The position numbers and the translations under genes are program-made. Of a DNA stretch of 64,000 nucleotides, positions 33,644 to 42,524 are shown piece after piece. The first letter of the stretch is position 1, and every line of letters begins with the position of its first letter. The notes under the pieces were generated by a model. That model was given only the letters and a program-made list of their open reading frames with translations. It did not search any database and was not told where the DNA came from. Source of the stretch: an uncultured Lachnospiraceae bacterium (GTDB lineage Bacteria; Bacillota; Clostridia; Lachnospirales; Lachnospiraceae); NCBI GenBank assembly GCA_947165275.1, contig CAMUZQ010000006.1, positions 1 through 64,000 on the forward strand, written 5' to 3'.

Positions 33644-34438
33644 TCAGCGCCGGGCGTAAAAAAACATATACTGCTGCAATATCCCTGCGTAGCCCGGATA
33701 TTTTTCCACCGGAAACCTGCCATGATAATGCTCATCCATAACCCTCTGAATCCATACATCAACCGGAAAGGACGCTGTACGGTGATAAGCAAAGAGCATG
33801 ACGCAGCTTGCAACCTTTTTTCCTACTCCATAAAAACTGAGCAGCTCACTTAAAAGCTCCTCATCATTATATTCCCTTAATGCCTCCGGATCGGTCTCTC
33901 CCGATGCGACTCTTTTTGCTGTCTCACTTACATATGGAGCCCTGTAGCCTAAGGAACAGCTTTTAAGCTCCTCTTCGGAAAGCCCTGCTATGGCCTCCGG
34001 CGTGGGAAAGGCATATGTATCTTTTGCTATTTTTTCTCCGCAGGTTCTGCACAGCTTATCCACTGAAGCCTGAATAGCCGGAATATTCTTTCTCTGCGAG
34101 ATGATGAAGCTGATGAGGGTCTCAAAAGGCTCCTGCCTCAATATCCTTATGCCCCTTCCGTATCCGGCAGCCCTCAGCAGGAAATCGTCACTCCTGTCTA
34201 TGGAATCAATATAAGCTCCATAGTCACTTCCAAGATCGAAATAATCATACCAGAAGCTTTCAAACTCCTTTTGGTCACAGCAAAACTCAAACTCTTCTTC
34301 TCCCGCATTAAAAACATGCAATATTTTATTGCCCGCCACTACCACTGCGGTGTTTTCATCCTGCATCCTCATTCTGAAGCACTGACCGCTCTCCGCTATC
34401 TGGCAAAGATCAAAATTTTCTATATGCTTTCTTATCAT
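33644..34438 (-). CDS. ogg: 8-oxoguanine DNA glycosylase/AP lyase (OGG1-type)
   Basis: The 264-residue protein has an OGG_N-like beta domain (1-100) and the HhH-GPD domain (100-264). The hairpin and catalytic Lys are in 'SFYGVGKKVASCVML' (Lys208), and the catalytic Asp is Asp227 in 'FPVDVW'. It removes 8-oxoguanine opposite cytosine and nicks the strand. GAGAGAGG precedes the ATG. A MITE-like element ends 18 bp upstream and may supply the promoter. Confidence 0.92.
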   Translation of the reverse strand: MIRKHIENFDLCQIAESGQCFRMRMQDENTAVVVAGNKILHVFNAGEEEFEFCCDQKEFESFWYDYFDLGSDYGAYIDSIDRSDDFLLRAAGYGRGIRILRQEPFETLISFIISQRKNIPAIQASVDKLCRTCGEKIAKDTYAFPTPEAIAGLSEEELKSCSLGYRAPYVSETAKRVASGETDPEALREYNDEELLSELLSFYGVGKKVASCVMLFAYHRTASFPVDVWIQRVMDEHYHGRFPVEKYPGYAGILQQYMFFYARR

Positions 34439-34456
34439 ATCACGCCTCTCTCAAGC

Positions 34457-34671
34457 CTAGTATAGCATTTCTTAAATAACTGTACCAAATGCTTGCCTGC
34501 TCACCTGATAGCACATTTCCAAAAGCCTCGGTGGTCTCCGCTCCGCTGCGGTCCGTGCTAAGCAAACAGCCACTGGCTGTTTAGCACCCCGCTACGCCTG
34601 CGTTTTTGAAAACGCACTCTCAGGCAAGCATTCTGCGCATTAGTCCAGTTATTTTTCGAACGCTATACTAG
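34457..34671. repeat. MITE-like palindromic element A, copy 1
   Basis: This 215-bp element has terminal inverted repeats CTAGTATAGCATTTCTTAA and, at the other end, the complement of CTAGTATAGCGTTCGAAAAA. Further pairing lies inside (GCTTGCCTG/CAGGCAAGC, GCGTTTT/AAAACGC). It has no coding capacity. A second copy is inverted at 52138-52301. Copy 1 carries about 51 extra bases in the centre, which themselves form a hairpin AAACAGCC/GGCTGTTT. Its right CTAG (34668-34671) is shared with element B. Confidence 0.88.
34459..34488 (-). promoter_or_regulatory. Outward-facing promoter within element A reading into ogg
   Basis: On the minus strand TTGGTA (34483-34488) and TATACT (34459-34464) are 18 bp apart, pointing out of the element towards the ogg start at 34438. 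The -10 box overlaps the CTAGTATA terminus, so every intact copy would carry it. The second copy has the same pair at its corresponding end. Confidence 0.45.
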
Positions 34672-34827
34672 TGTCCTGACACGTTCTTATTCGAACTAAT
34701 TGCTTGTCTGATTTCCATATGCCGCGTTGTCGTTGGTCGCCGGTGCCCGCACCGGCTCCCGCCTCCGCCTTGCATATGAAAACCATCCTGCACAATTAGT
34801 TCAGAAATGAACGTGTCAGTACACTAG
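34668..34827. repeat. MITE-like palindromic element B
   Basis: This 160-bp element is flanked by long terminal inverted repeats: left CTAGTGTCCTGACACGTTC, and right the complement of CTAGTGTACTGACACGTTC. Pairing continues through GAACTAATTG and CATATGC. The GC-rich centre holds a GCCGGTGC/GCACCGGC hairpin. It abuts element A, sharing one CTAG. Its other CTAG supplies the TAG stop codon (34824-34826) of the next gene. No protein is encoded, and no second copy was seen in the window. Confidence 0.85.
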
Positions 34828-35183
34828 GAAAGTATAAGGAAGAATACCGACAGCAGGATAAAGAAAAGTCCTGTGACAAGCTCCGGGAGAAATCCTGCTC
34901 TTTTTTCATTCCTTTTTTTTATATATTCCACCGGATCCTCAGTCCTCGCCCTCCTGAAGGTAACGGTAAAGAGGCTGTGTACACTGTAGAACATAATGTC
35001 AAAAAAACCTTTGGAAGCAGCAAACAGAAGACCTCCTGCACCTGCCATAAGCACTCCCGATGAAAAGCAGGCGTCACTGAGGCAGTGAAAAATCCCAAAG
35101 CCCCTGCCTCTCTGGATGATAAACACCAGAAGAGCTATGAGGATCCCTGAAATAATGCATCTTACAATATCAGCCGTTTTCAT
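34824..35183 (-). CDS. Small integral membrane protein (DUF3899-like)
   Basis: The 119-residue protein has three predicted TM helices (about 6-24, 38-56 and 98-118) with a basic loop 'RRARTEDPVEYIKKRNEKR' between the last two. It resembles DUF3899-type membrane proteins; its function is unknown. Its stop TAG comes from the CTAG end of element B, so the last residues may have been reshaped by the insertion. The start overlaps the end of oppF by 14 bp, so it is the last gene of the opp operon. Confidence 0.7.
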   Translation of the reverse strand: MKTADIVRCIISGILIALLVFIIQRGRGFGIFHCLSDACFSSGVLMAGAGGLLFAASKGFFDIMFYSVHSLFTVTFRRARTEDPVEYIKKRNEKRAGFLPELVTGLFFILLSVFFLILS

Positions 35184-36135
35184 TCCCTGTCCCGAAGAGA
35201 CTATCCCTTATATTTTCCCTGCACCTTACGAAGTGTCCCTCCCCGATCTCAAAAAGAGCGGTATCCTCTCCCAGAAAATCAGGATCTCCGTCTTCTCCGG
35301 GATTATACACCTTCCTTTTTCGCATTTTCTCGTATACAGGATCAGGAAGGGGGATCGCAGAAAGCAAGGACCTTGTATAAGGATGAAGAGGATGGTCAAA
35401 AAGCTCCTGTGAGGACGCCATCTCCACTATCCTTCCGAAATACATGACGCCTATGCGATCCGAAAAATACTTCACCACTGACAGGTCATGGGCTATGAAG
35501 AGGATGGTAAGCCCCAGTCTGTCCCTGAGATCATTCAGAAGATTGATCACCTGGGCCTGCACTGACACATCCAGAGCCGAAACAGGCTCATCGGCTATTA
35601 TAAGCTCCGGCTCCATTATGACGGCTCTTGCTATCCCTATCCTCTGACGCTGTCCCCCGGAGAATTCATGAGGGTAACGACCTGCGTGCCCCTTTGCAAG
35701 TCCCACCATTTCCAGAACCTCATAAACCCTGCTTTCAATTAAGCTCCTGTCCTTCACTCCGTTTATCAGAAGCCCTTCGGAAACTATATCAAAAACCGTC
35801 ATTCTCGGATCAAGACTTGAGACCGGATCCTGATATATCATCTGGATCTTTGATGCAAGCTTTTTATATTCCTGCCGTCCCAGATTGTCGATCCTTTTAC
35901 CGTTGTAATAAATCTCTCCGGATGTAGGCTTATAGAGACCTATGATGGTCCTTCCGGTAGTTGTCTTCCCGCAGCCCGACTCTCCCACGAGACCAAATAC
36001 CTCTCCCTTTTTCAGGGAGAAGCTCACATCGGAGACCGCCTTGTTTACGGACTTTCCCTTTTTGAAATACTGACAGAGATGCTCTACTCTCAGGAGAGTA
36101 TCCTGAGTATTGTTTTCACTCGATAGTTCCGTCAT
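35170..36135 (-). CDS. oppF: Oligopeptide ABC transporter ATP-binding protein OppF
   Basis: This 321-residue ATPase has Walker A GESGCGKTT, signature 'FSGGQRQRIGIARA', Walker B 'LIIADEPVSALD' and the C-terminal oligopeptide/dipeptide extension ('HPYTRSLLSAIPLPDP'). It energises peptide import together with OppD at the inner face of the membrane. Its start lies within the oppD end (20-bp overlap). Its size is typical, in contrast to the enlarged OppD. Confidence 0.94.
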   Translation of the reverse strand: MTELSSENNTQDTLLRVEHLCQYFKKGKSVNKAVSDVSFSLKKGEVFGLVGESGCGKTTTGRTIIGLYKPTSGEIYYNGKRIDNLGRQEYKKLASKIQMIYQDPVSSLDPRMTVFDIVSEGLLINGVKDRSLIESRVYEVLEMVGLAKGHAGRYPHEFSGGQRQRIGIARAVIMEPELIIADEPVSALDVSVQAQVINLLNDLRDRLGLTILFIAHDLSVVKYFSDRIGVMYFGRIVEMASSQELFDHPLHPYTRSLLSAIPLPDPVYEKMRKRKVYNPGEDGDPDFLGEDTALFEIGEGHFVRCRENIRDSLFGTGNENG

Positions 36136-37810
36136 ATCTCTCTTTCATCCTCTCAATTCTTTCCCTTATCACAGCCGGCATTTCAACCTTCGGCGCATCG
36201 GGATGCAAAAGCCAGGTAGCCGCATAATGTGTATCCGTGACCTTAAACAAAGGCGGCATCTGTTCGAAATCTATCTCCAGTGCGTATTTATTCCTCGGGG
36301 CGAATGCGTCGCCCTCAGGCGGACAGATCATATTCGGGGTGGTGCCGGGGATAGCCTCCAGCTTATCCTTTGTATCCATGTCCGGCATTGATGAAAGCAG
36401 CGCCCAGGTGTAGGGATGAGCCGGATGATAGAATATCTCATCCACCTTTCCGTACTCGACTATCTTTCCGGCATACATCACCGCTACCCTGTCCGCCATA
36501 TTGGCCACCACTCCCAGATCATGGGTGATGAAGATCACCGAGAGCTTTCTTTCCTTTTTGATCCTGTTTATAAGCTCCAGTATCTGGGACTGTATTGTCA
36601 CATCCAGAGCGGTAGTGGGCTCATCGCAGATCAGTATCTCTGGATCCGCAGCAAGGGCTATGGCTATGACTATCCTCTGTCTCATACCGCCGGAAAACTC
36701 AAAAGGATACTGACTGTATTTTTCTTCGGGATGGGGTATCCCCACCTCCTCCATAAGCTCCAGAGCCTTCTTTTTTGCCTCAGCCGCCGTCAGGGTCTCC
36801 ACCTCTCCTTCGGCAAGTTCGGTAAGGACTCCTGTGGTTTTAAGCGCTTCGATATTGTAGTCTCTCTTATCCACACTGTCCGAAAGCTCTTTAAGATGGG
36901 CCAGCAGCCTGTCTGTAAGCCCCAGAATATTAGCCCTTATCTGCTCCCGGTCTATGGATCTGTATTGAAAAAACAGCTTTATCTGCTTTCTTAAGCCCCT
37001 GGGAAAAGGAGCTATTACGGTATCGCCGTTTATGGCAAGAGGATCCATCAACTTAAGAGCCGTTTTGCTCAGAGCCTTTCCCTCTCTTTCCCATTCCCTG
37101 CGGGAAGGCTCCTTATTCAAAAATACTTCCCGGCTCTGTTTTATGATATCGGTATTCTCCCTTATCCTTTCCGCCTGGAGTCCGGCACTGTATCTCAGTC
37201 CGGACTCTGCTCCATCTATGAATTTAAGAAGCTCCTCTCCGGCATCCTGCAATACCGATACTCCCCTTGCTATCCCGGCCTTTTTGTCCTGTTTCCTCTT
37301 TATGGCATACTGCATGAATTCCTCGCACAGCTTCTCAGGATCACCGATGGCAGCTCCCTTCAAGGCAACAGCCTTCTCCATGGCCGACTGAAGGTCTTCC
37401 ATATACTTTTTCAGTCTGCGTCTGCATTCTCTTCTGCGTACCCTGACCTTAAGCAGCATGGCTTCGGTAAGCTGCTCTCCTATCCTCATGATGGGATTGA
37501 GACTTGACATGGGATCCTGGAATATCATGGAAATACGGTCGCCCCTTATCTTCTGGTATTCCCTCTCATCGGTAAGCAGCAGATCCCTGCCTGAATAAAG
37601 AATCTCTCCTGACTCCACAGCCGCATTCGAAGGGAGAAGTCCCATTATGGTCTTGACAGTCACTGATTTTCCTGATCCGGATTCACCAACTATGGCCAGA
37701 GTTTCTGCCCTGCCCACTTCAAAATCCACGCCTCTGACTGCCTGAACCCTTCCATCATCAGACTGAAAGCTCACCCGAAGGTTTTTTACACGGATCTTCG
37801 CCTCCATCAT
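36116..37810 (-). CDS. oppD: Oligopeptide ABC transporter ATP-binding protein OppD with large internal insertion
   Basis: The start at 37810 follows AGGAGGAGA with 8-nt spacing. The product of about 564 residues is far longer than the usual 330 or so. Walker A GESGSGKSV and the Q-loop 'MIFQDPMSSLNP' are followed by about 240 extra residues, charged and helical. Only then come the signature 'FSGGMRQRIVIAIAL', Walker B 'ILICDEPTTALD' and the C-terminal 'HPAHPYTWALLSSMPD' extension. The insert sits in the helical subdomain, between Q-loop and signature. It may regulate ATPase coupling or bind a partner. All catalytic motifs are intact. Confidence 0.93.
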   Translation of the reverse strand: MMEAKIRVKNLRVSFQSDDGRVQAVRGVDFEVGRAETLAIVGESGSGKSVTVKTIMGLLPSNAAVESGEILYSGRDLLLTDEREYQKIRGDRISMIFQDPMSSLNPIMRIGEQLTEAMLLKVRVRRRECRRRLKKYMEDLQSAMEKAVALKGAAIGDPEKLCEEFMQYAIKRKQDKKAGIARGVSVLQDAGEELLKFIDGAESGLRYSAGLQAERIRENTDIIKQSREVFLNKEPSRREWEREGKALSKTALKLMDPLAINGDTVIAPFPRGLRKQIKLFFQYRSIDREQIRANILGLTDRLLAHLKELSDSVDKRDYNIEALKTTGVLTELAEGEVETLTAAEAKKKALELMEEVGIPHPEEKYSQYPFEFSGGMRQRIVIAIALAADPEILICDEPTTALDVTIQSQILELINRIKKERKLSVIFITHDLGVVANMADRVAVMYAGKIVEYGKVDEIFYHPAHPYTWALLSSMPDMDTKDKLEAIPGTTPNMICPPEGDAFAPRNKYALEIDFEQMPPLFKVTDTHYAATWLLHPDAPKVEMPAVIRERIERMKERYDGTIE

Positions 37811-37814
37811 GAGT

Positions 37815-39320
37815 CTATTCTCCTCCTTTCGTGGCAGGATTGAATGCATCCCTGAGTCCATTTCCCAGAAGATTGAAGCTTATCATGAGCAGCCCTATGA
37901 AAATACTGGGCCACAGTATGGTATGAGGCGCCGTCATTACAAGGGCGCTTCCCTGTGAAAGAAGTGATCCCAGAGTAGTCCCGGAAAATGACGAAAGATC
38001 CACTATACCGAGATATGAGAGCGCGGTTTCGGAGCTTATTATCCCCGGGATGAGAAGGGCACAGCCGGTGATGATGGTTCCTGCCGCATTGGGAAGGATA
38101 TGCTTATACATAACCCTCGCATCGGATGCTCCCAGAGTGTGGGAGGCCATGACGAATTCCATGCCCCTGAATCTGTAAAACTGCATTCTCGTAAGTGCCG
38201 CGATACTGACCCAGCCTGTCAGAACAAATGCAAACAGAAATGAGCCTGCCACACCCACCCTGGCTGCAAGATGCATCTGGAAAAGAGTTGCAACTATGAT
38301 GAAAGGAACTCCGGAAAGCACATCCAGTATCCTGTCCAGTATCATATCCACAGCTCCGCCATAGTATCCCTGCAGGGAGCCGTATATCGTTCCGATAAAA
38401 AGATTGATAACAGCTACCAGCACTGCAAAAACAAGTGAAAACCTTCCTCCCACGCCTATAGCTCCGAAGAGATCCATCCCCATGGAGGATGTGCCCATGA
38501 TATATAAGGGCTCATGTCCCCAATGATAGCGGTAATAGTTGTAATAACATATTCTGCACTGCACGGAGCCGGATTTTTTTGCACTGTATATATAGCTTCC
38601 GTCGTCAGAAGGGATCCTGATGGAATCATAAGGCGCCCCCTCCTCCTCCTTATCTGTGGCATATACCGGAATGAAGCTTCCGTCCTCATTAAGTACAGCC
38701 CTGCCGTTGGGATCCACCTTATACCATAGATTCGGATTGCTCTTTATTCCCTCAATGTCCCTTGGGAGCACATAGGGAAATATCACCTGTATCCCGGTTT
38801 CATTCTGCCATTTCTGTATCCTTTCAAATTCCTCATAGGAAAAAACCCTGTAAACGATGCCCAGAGCATAGTAGTCATTGACCTTTATGTCATAGGTCTC
38901 TCTCTTAACCTCACTGCCGCGGAACCTCCCCGTCTGACTGTTTTCATTCAGTACCTTTATAAAAGGATCCATGCCGGTCTCTTCGGCTATGCCCCTGAGA
39001 GCAGTCAGCGAGATCTCATTCTGAGAATCGTATATCTTGCCTCCGTCACACAGTCCGAGATGGGCGAGGGCAGGTACAAAGGACGGAAAAGCTCTGTAGA
39101 CATTATCCTTGTCATTGATGCTGTAAGGTGAAATGACGGGTGAGAGGATAACGAAGATCACCAGAAAAAGCAGTATCCAGGCTGCCGCTACAGAGGATTT
39201 GTTCTTAGTGAACCTCAGCATCGCGTCTGCCAGATAGCTTCTGGGCTTTGTCTTTAAAACCTCATCGCTGACCCTGTCTTCCCTTTTAGCAAAAACAAGT
39301 TTTTCCTTAGGAATATCCAT
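37815..39320 (-). CDS. oppC: Oligopeptide ABC transporter permease OppC with large external loop
   Basis: This 501-residue permease is longer than the usual 300 or so. TM1 lies at about 43-66. About 200 residues follow, predicted outside the membrane ('DNVYRAFPSFVPALAHLGLC' through 'YYNYYRYHWGHEPLYIMGTS'). The BPD_transp_1 core with five TM helices comes next, including the EAA-like loop 'MASHTLGASDARVMYKHILPN'. The start of that core 'GTSSMGMDLF' is the normal OppC 'GTDxxGRDxF' motif. The extra loop contains two Cys and could contact the binding protein. Confidence 0.93.
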   Translation of the reverse strand: MDIPKEKLVFAKREDRVSDEVLKTKPRSYLADAMLRFTKNKSSVAAAWILLFLVIFVILSPVISPYSINDKDNVYRAFPSFVPALAHLGLCDGGKIYDSQNEISLTALRGIAEETGMDPFIKVLNENSQTGRFRGSEVKRETYDIKVNDYYALGIVYRVFSYEEFERIQKWQNETGIQVIFPYVLPRDIEGIKSNPNLWYKVDPNGRAVLNEDGSFIPVYATDKEEEGAPYDSIRIPSDDGSYIYSAKKSGSVQCRICYYNYYRYHWGHEPLYIMGTSSMGMDLFGAIGVGGRFSLVFAVLVAVINLFIGTIYGSLQGYYGGAVDMILDRILDVLSGVPFIIVATLFQMHLAARVGVAGSFLFAFVLTGWVSIAALTRMQFYRFRGMEFVMASHTLGASDARVMYKHILPNAAGTIITGCALLIPGIISSETALSYLGIVDLSSFSGTTLGSLLSQGSALVMTAPHTILWPSIFIGLLMISFNLLGNGLRDAFNPATKGGE

Positions 39321-39322
39321 AT

Positions 39323-40276
39323 TTACCCCTTTTCACCGATCCTTATCCTGGGATCCAGAAATCCATAGCTAAGATCCACCACGAGCCCCCCAAGAAGCCC
39401 GATGGCAGTATAAAATGCGGTAGTCAGCATGAAAATATTGTAATCAGGCCCGTTGATCGCATTCAATGTGAGGGATCCCACACCGGGGATCGAGAATATC
39501 TTTTCAATGACAAATGAGCCGCTTAATATTCCCAGAAACTCGCCGAAGATACCGGGTACTATGACCACCATGCAGTTTCTTAAGGCATGTCTTACAGTCG
39601 CCTGGACAGGCGTAAGTCCCTTTGCCCTGGCCAGCAGCATGAAATCCCTGGTAAGGACCTCTGAGAGCTCAGCTCTTGTAGTCCTTGTAAAAGAAGCGAT
39701 GACCCCCAGGGACAGAGCCAGTATCGCAGGAGCCATGCTTTTCAGCATCTCCGGGGAGAGCCAGTCCGTTCCCGACTTCATCACCAGAGGGAACCATTTA
39801 AGCCTGTAGCAGAAAATATACTGTATGACAAAGGCATAGACAAAACCCGGAACGGAGATGACCACCACGGTCAGAGTGGAAATAAGATAGTCGATCCAGG
39901 TATTTTTCCTTACGGCGGCAAAGATCCCCAGTCCTATGCCCAGAGGAATGGACAGGATTATGGAATAAAGATTGACCACCACAGTTGCAGGAAGCTTCTG
40001 CAGGAATACCGACCAGACTTCCTGTCCGTAATAAAGCTTGTCAGAAAGCCCCCAATTAAAATCCGTTACCACATTTTTCAGGAACAGGCCAAACTGCACA
40101 AGATAAGGCTTGTCGTAACCCATTGCCTGACGCTGCATCATAACAACCTTTGTGTGGGGATCCCCCGGAGGAAGCTGCGGCAGAGGCAGCATCCTTATCA
40201 GTACAAAACATATAAGAATAATGATAAAAAGCACCAGAAACATGTACAGTATTCTTTTTACAGCATATTTGATCAT
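39323..40276 (-). CDS. oppB: Oligopeptide ABC transporter permease OppB
   Basis: The 317-residue permease has six TM helices. It includes the EAA loop 'LLARAKGLTPVQATVRHALRNCM' (about 212-234), conserved for contact with OppD/F, and the terminal 'DLSYGFLDPRIRIG' typical of OppB. It starts 12 bp after oppA and is followed by oppC after 2 bp. Confidence 0.95.
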   Translation of the reverse strand: MIKYAVKRILYMFLVLFIIILICFVLIRMLPLPQLPPGDPHTKVVMMQRQAMGYDKPYLVQFGLFLKNVVTDFNWGLSDKLYYGQEVWSVFLQKLPATVVVNLYSIILSIPLGIGLGIFAAVRKNTWIDYLISTLTVVVISVPGFVYAFVIQYIFCYRLKWFPLVMKSGTDWLSPEMLKSMAPAILALSLGVIASFTRTTRAELSEVLTRDFMLLARAKGLTPVQATVRHALRNCMVVIVPGIFGEFLGILSGSFVIEKIFSIPGVGSLTLNAINGPDYNIFMLTTAFYTAIGLLGGLVVDLSYGFLDPRIRIGEKG

Positions 40277-40288
40277 AAGGTCTTCCCT

Positions 40289-42466
40289 TCAGTATTTGAG
40301 CGTTCCCCCAAGCTCCTCAACATGAGCCTTCCATTCCGCTTCATCATAGTTGTACCGTAAATATCCTATCCCGCCGAATCCCATGACCGGATTATATATG
40401 TCAGTGGGGTAATAAGCCTGCTGTGATAATAATGCCATGCTATTGCTGTACATGACCGGAATATAATCATATGTATCCAGTATTTTCTCCTCGAGCCCTG
40501 CAAGGATCCTGATCCTTACTTCATCATCCGCCATACCCTCACCGAAATTATAGGTTTTTCCCTCTGATGTCACTTCTTCACCGAGTACGGCATTTGTCCA
40601 GTCAAAAAGGCTGAGCCTTATTTTTTCCCCGTTAAGCTCAAGCTCCATATAATCTTCCCGGCTGTCATACCATGCGGCATTCACGGCATACTCAGGATAG
40701 GTATAGACGGAGATCACGGTATAAGGATCCATGATAGTGCCATTCCAGCTCAACATGCATATATCAGTGAGACCGTTCATGAACTGATTCGACCATTCAT
40801 TTCCTAAAGGCGCAGATTTTTCCACCTTTATCCTGCCCTCAAATCCGGTTCCAACTGAAGCCTTTCTCAGGATCTCATTCACGTATTCCACCAGCCGTGT
40901 GATACTGTCTGTATCCGCATCAATAGTAAAAACAAGTGTCACCGTCTGATCGCTTATGCTGTCATTATCATTATCCGTGATATAACCCTTTTCCTTTGCT
41001 TCGGCAAAAGCCTGCTGATAATATTCTGTGGCAGCTTTCTGATCGTAGCCTGTTATGGACTCTTCAGCGGAAAGAAGGCTGGGATATTCCGCGGGATCCA
41101 CAGAATAAAACTCGCACAGAGCCTCTCTGGCCACGTCTGTATCTCTGTAACGGTCGAGTGTATCGGTATTACATATATATGAATATGAAAAAAGGCCGTA
41201 TCCCCCCGAAGACCCCGGAAAGAGCGTATTAACAAAGAGCTCCCTGTCAATGGAAAGCGATAAGGCTTTTCTGAAGGACTTAAGAAGCTGGGTCTCCAGA
41301 TCCTTTGTCGATCTGTCAAAATCAGGACTTGCCTCTCTTTCTTTGATCACCTCCTCATAACCGTTCAAAGCAAGGAAATACGAGCCGCTCCCCGGATATG
41401 AATGAGCAAACTCCGAATATCTGTATTGATCAAAATCCTCGCTTGAAAGAGCTAACATCATGAGCTCTCCTGCCAGGAACATACGCTTTCGGGTAGCAGC
41501 CTCCGCCACCACCTGACAGTCGATCTCTGTAGTCTGATACATATCACAGGTTTTGTGATCCACCGGATCCACAAACACATGATTCCCGTCCTTATAGCCA
41601 AACCATTTATCATTCCGGACAAAACGTATGTATTTATCTGTCTGAAAGCTGCTGATCTTATATGGTCCGATGGAAACCGATGTAGAAACATCCGTGCAGT
41701 ATTTTGAAGTCCATACAGATCCTGAGGCGGTCTTCACTTCACTCAGACAGCTGTCATACAGATCGGGCTTTACAAGAAAACCTGCCTGCAGGCCACTGTA
41801 AAGACTGTAACCGGAGTGCGCGCTCTTAAAAACAAATATAAGCTCTCCCTCATTTGCGGCATATAGCCCTACCCCGGAATAATCGGCCGTTTCTCCATAG
41901 GCATATTCATATGCACCGACTATGGCATTTTTTCCGATGGCAAAATCAGAGGCTCTGTAGTTAACCAGCTTCGGATCCAGAAGTCTCTTAAATGACTCCT
42001 CAAAGGTGTATGCATTGACAGGAGTCCCGTCGTCCCAGCACAGGTCGTCCCTCAGTCTCACACTGAAGGCATATCCTTCCTTTGCATCTGAGGGAATGCC
42101 AAACTCAGGCCGTTCCTGTCTTATCCTGTCTGTTACATCCTCAGGATAATCCGCTGCCATCTCCGGTATGATCACATAATGGCTGTAAGGCTCTTTTCCG
42201 TCTACAGGATGAAGCTCATCATTGAAAGCGAAAGAATAAAATGAAGACTGAATATAGTTAAGAGGATACGAATCAAGGCTTGTCTTCACGATATGCGGAT
42301 TCCAACAGGTACATAACTGGACTGTAAAATCGTGATAGATATATTCCTTCTCACCACCATCAGCCTGAACCGGCACGGAGCCTCCGTTTCCCGCGCATGC
42401 ACTAAAGAGCATCATGGATATGATGACCAAAGCAGTCATCACCGCTAAAACACCATGTCTTTTCAT
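40289..42466 (-). CDS. oppA: Oligopeptide-binding lipoprotein OppA (SBP family 5)
   Basis: The start at 42466 is chosen for GGAGGAGAAGG just upstream. The product of about 725 residues has a lipoprotein signal (LFSAC) and an SBP_bac_5 domain ('LRDDLCWDDGTPVNAYTFEESFKRLLDP', residues about 150-180; 'ALSLSIDRELFVN'). It is larger than typical OppA (about 540). It delivers peptides to OppBC at the outer membrane face and is the first gene of oppABCDF. Larger OppA, OppC and OppD together suggest a co-evolved subtype. Confidence 0.93.
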   Translation of the reverse strand: MKRHGVLAVMTALVIISMMLFSACAGNGGSVPVQADGGEKEYIYHDFTVQLCTCWNPHIVKTSLDSYPLNYIQSSFYSFAFNDELHPVDGKEPYSHYVIIPEMAADYPEDVTDRIRQERPEFGIPSDAKEGYAFSVRLRDDLCWDDGTPVNAYTFEESFKRLLDPKLVNYRASDFAIGKNAIVGAYEYAYGETADYSGVGLYAANEGELIFVFKSAHSGYSLYSGLQAGFLVKPDLYDSCLSEVKTASGSVWTSKYCTDVSTSVSIGPYKISSFQTDKYIRFVRNDKWFGYKDGNHVFVDPVDHKTCDMYQTTEIDCQVVAEAATRKRMFLAGELMMLALSSEDFDQYRYSEFAHSYPGSGSYFLALNGYEEVIKEREASPDFDRSTKDLETQLLKSFRKALSLSIDRELFVNTLFPGSSGGYGLFSYSYICNTDTLDRYRDTDVAREALCEFYSVDPAEYPSLLSAEESITGYDQKAATEYYQQAFAEAKEKGYITDNDNDSISDQTVTLVFTIDADTDSITRLVEYVNEILRKASVGTGFEGRIKVEKSAPLGNEWSNQFMNGLTDICMLSWNGTIMDPYTVISVYTYPEYAVNAAWYDSREDYMELELNGEKIRLSLFDWTNAVLGEEVTSEGKTYNFGEGMADDEVRIRILAGLEEKILDTYDYIPVMYSNSMALLSQQAYYPTDIYNPVMGFGGIGYLRYNYDEAEWKAHVEELGGTLKY

Positions 42467-42524
42467 CCTATCCTTCTCCTCCATAACGATCCGAAAGCAT
42501 GCTCAAATCAAAAATCTCCTGTCA

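Noticed and set aside
33616-33813. A 65-residue minus-strand frame at the end of ogg
   Set aside because: It is an out-of-frame shadow of the glycosylase gene.
36116-37810. OppD as two fused or frameshifted genes
   Set aside because: The Walker A and Q-loop, insertion and signature/Walker B are in one open frame with all motifs intact, so it is an insertion rather than a join.
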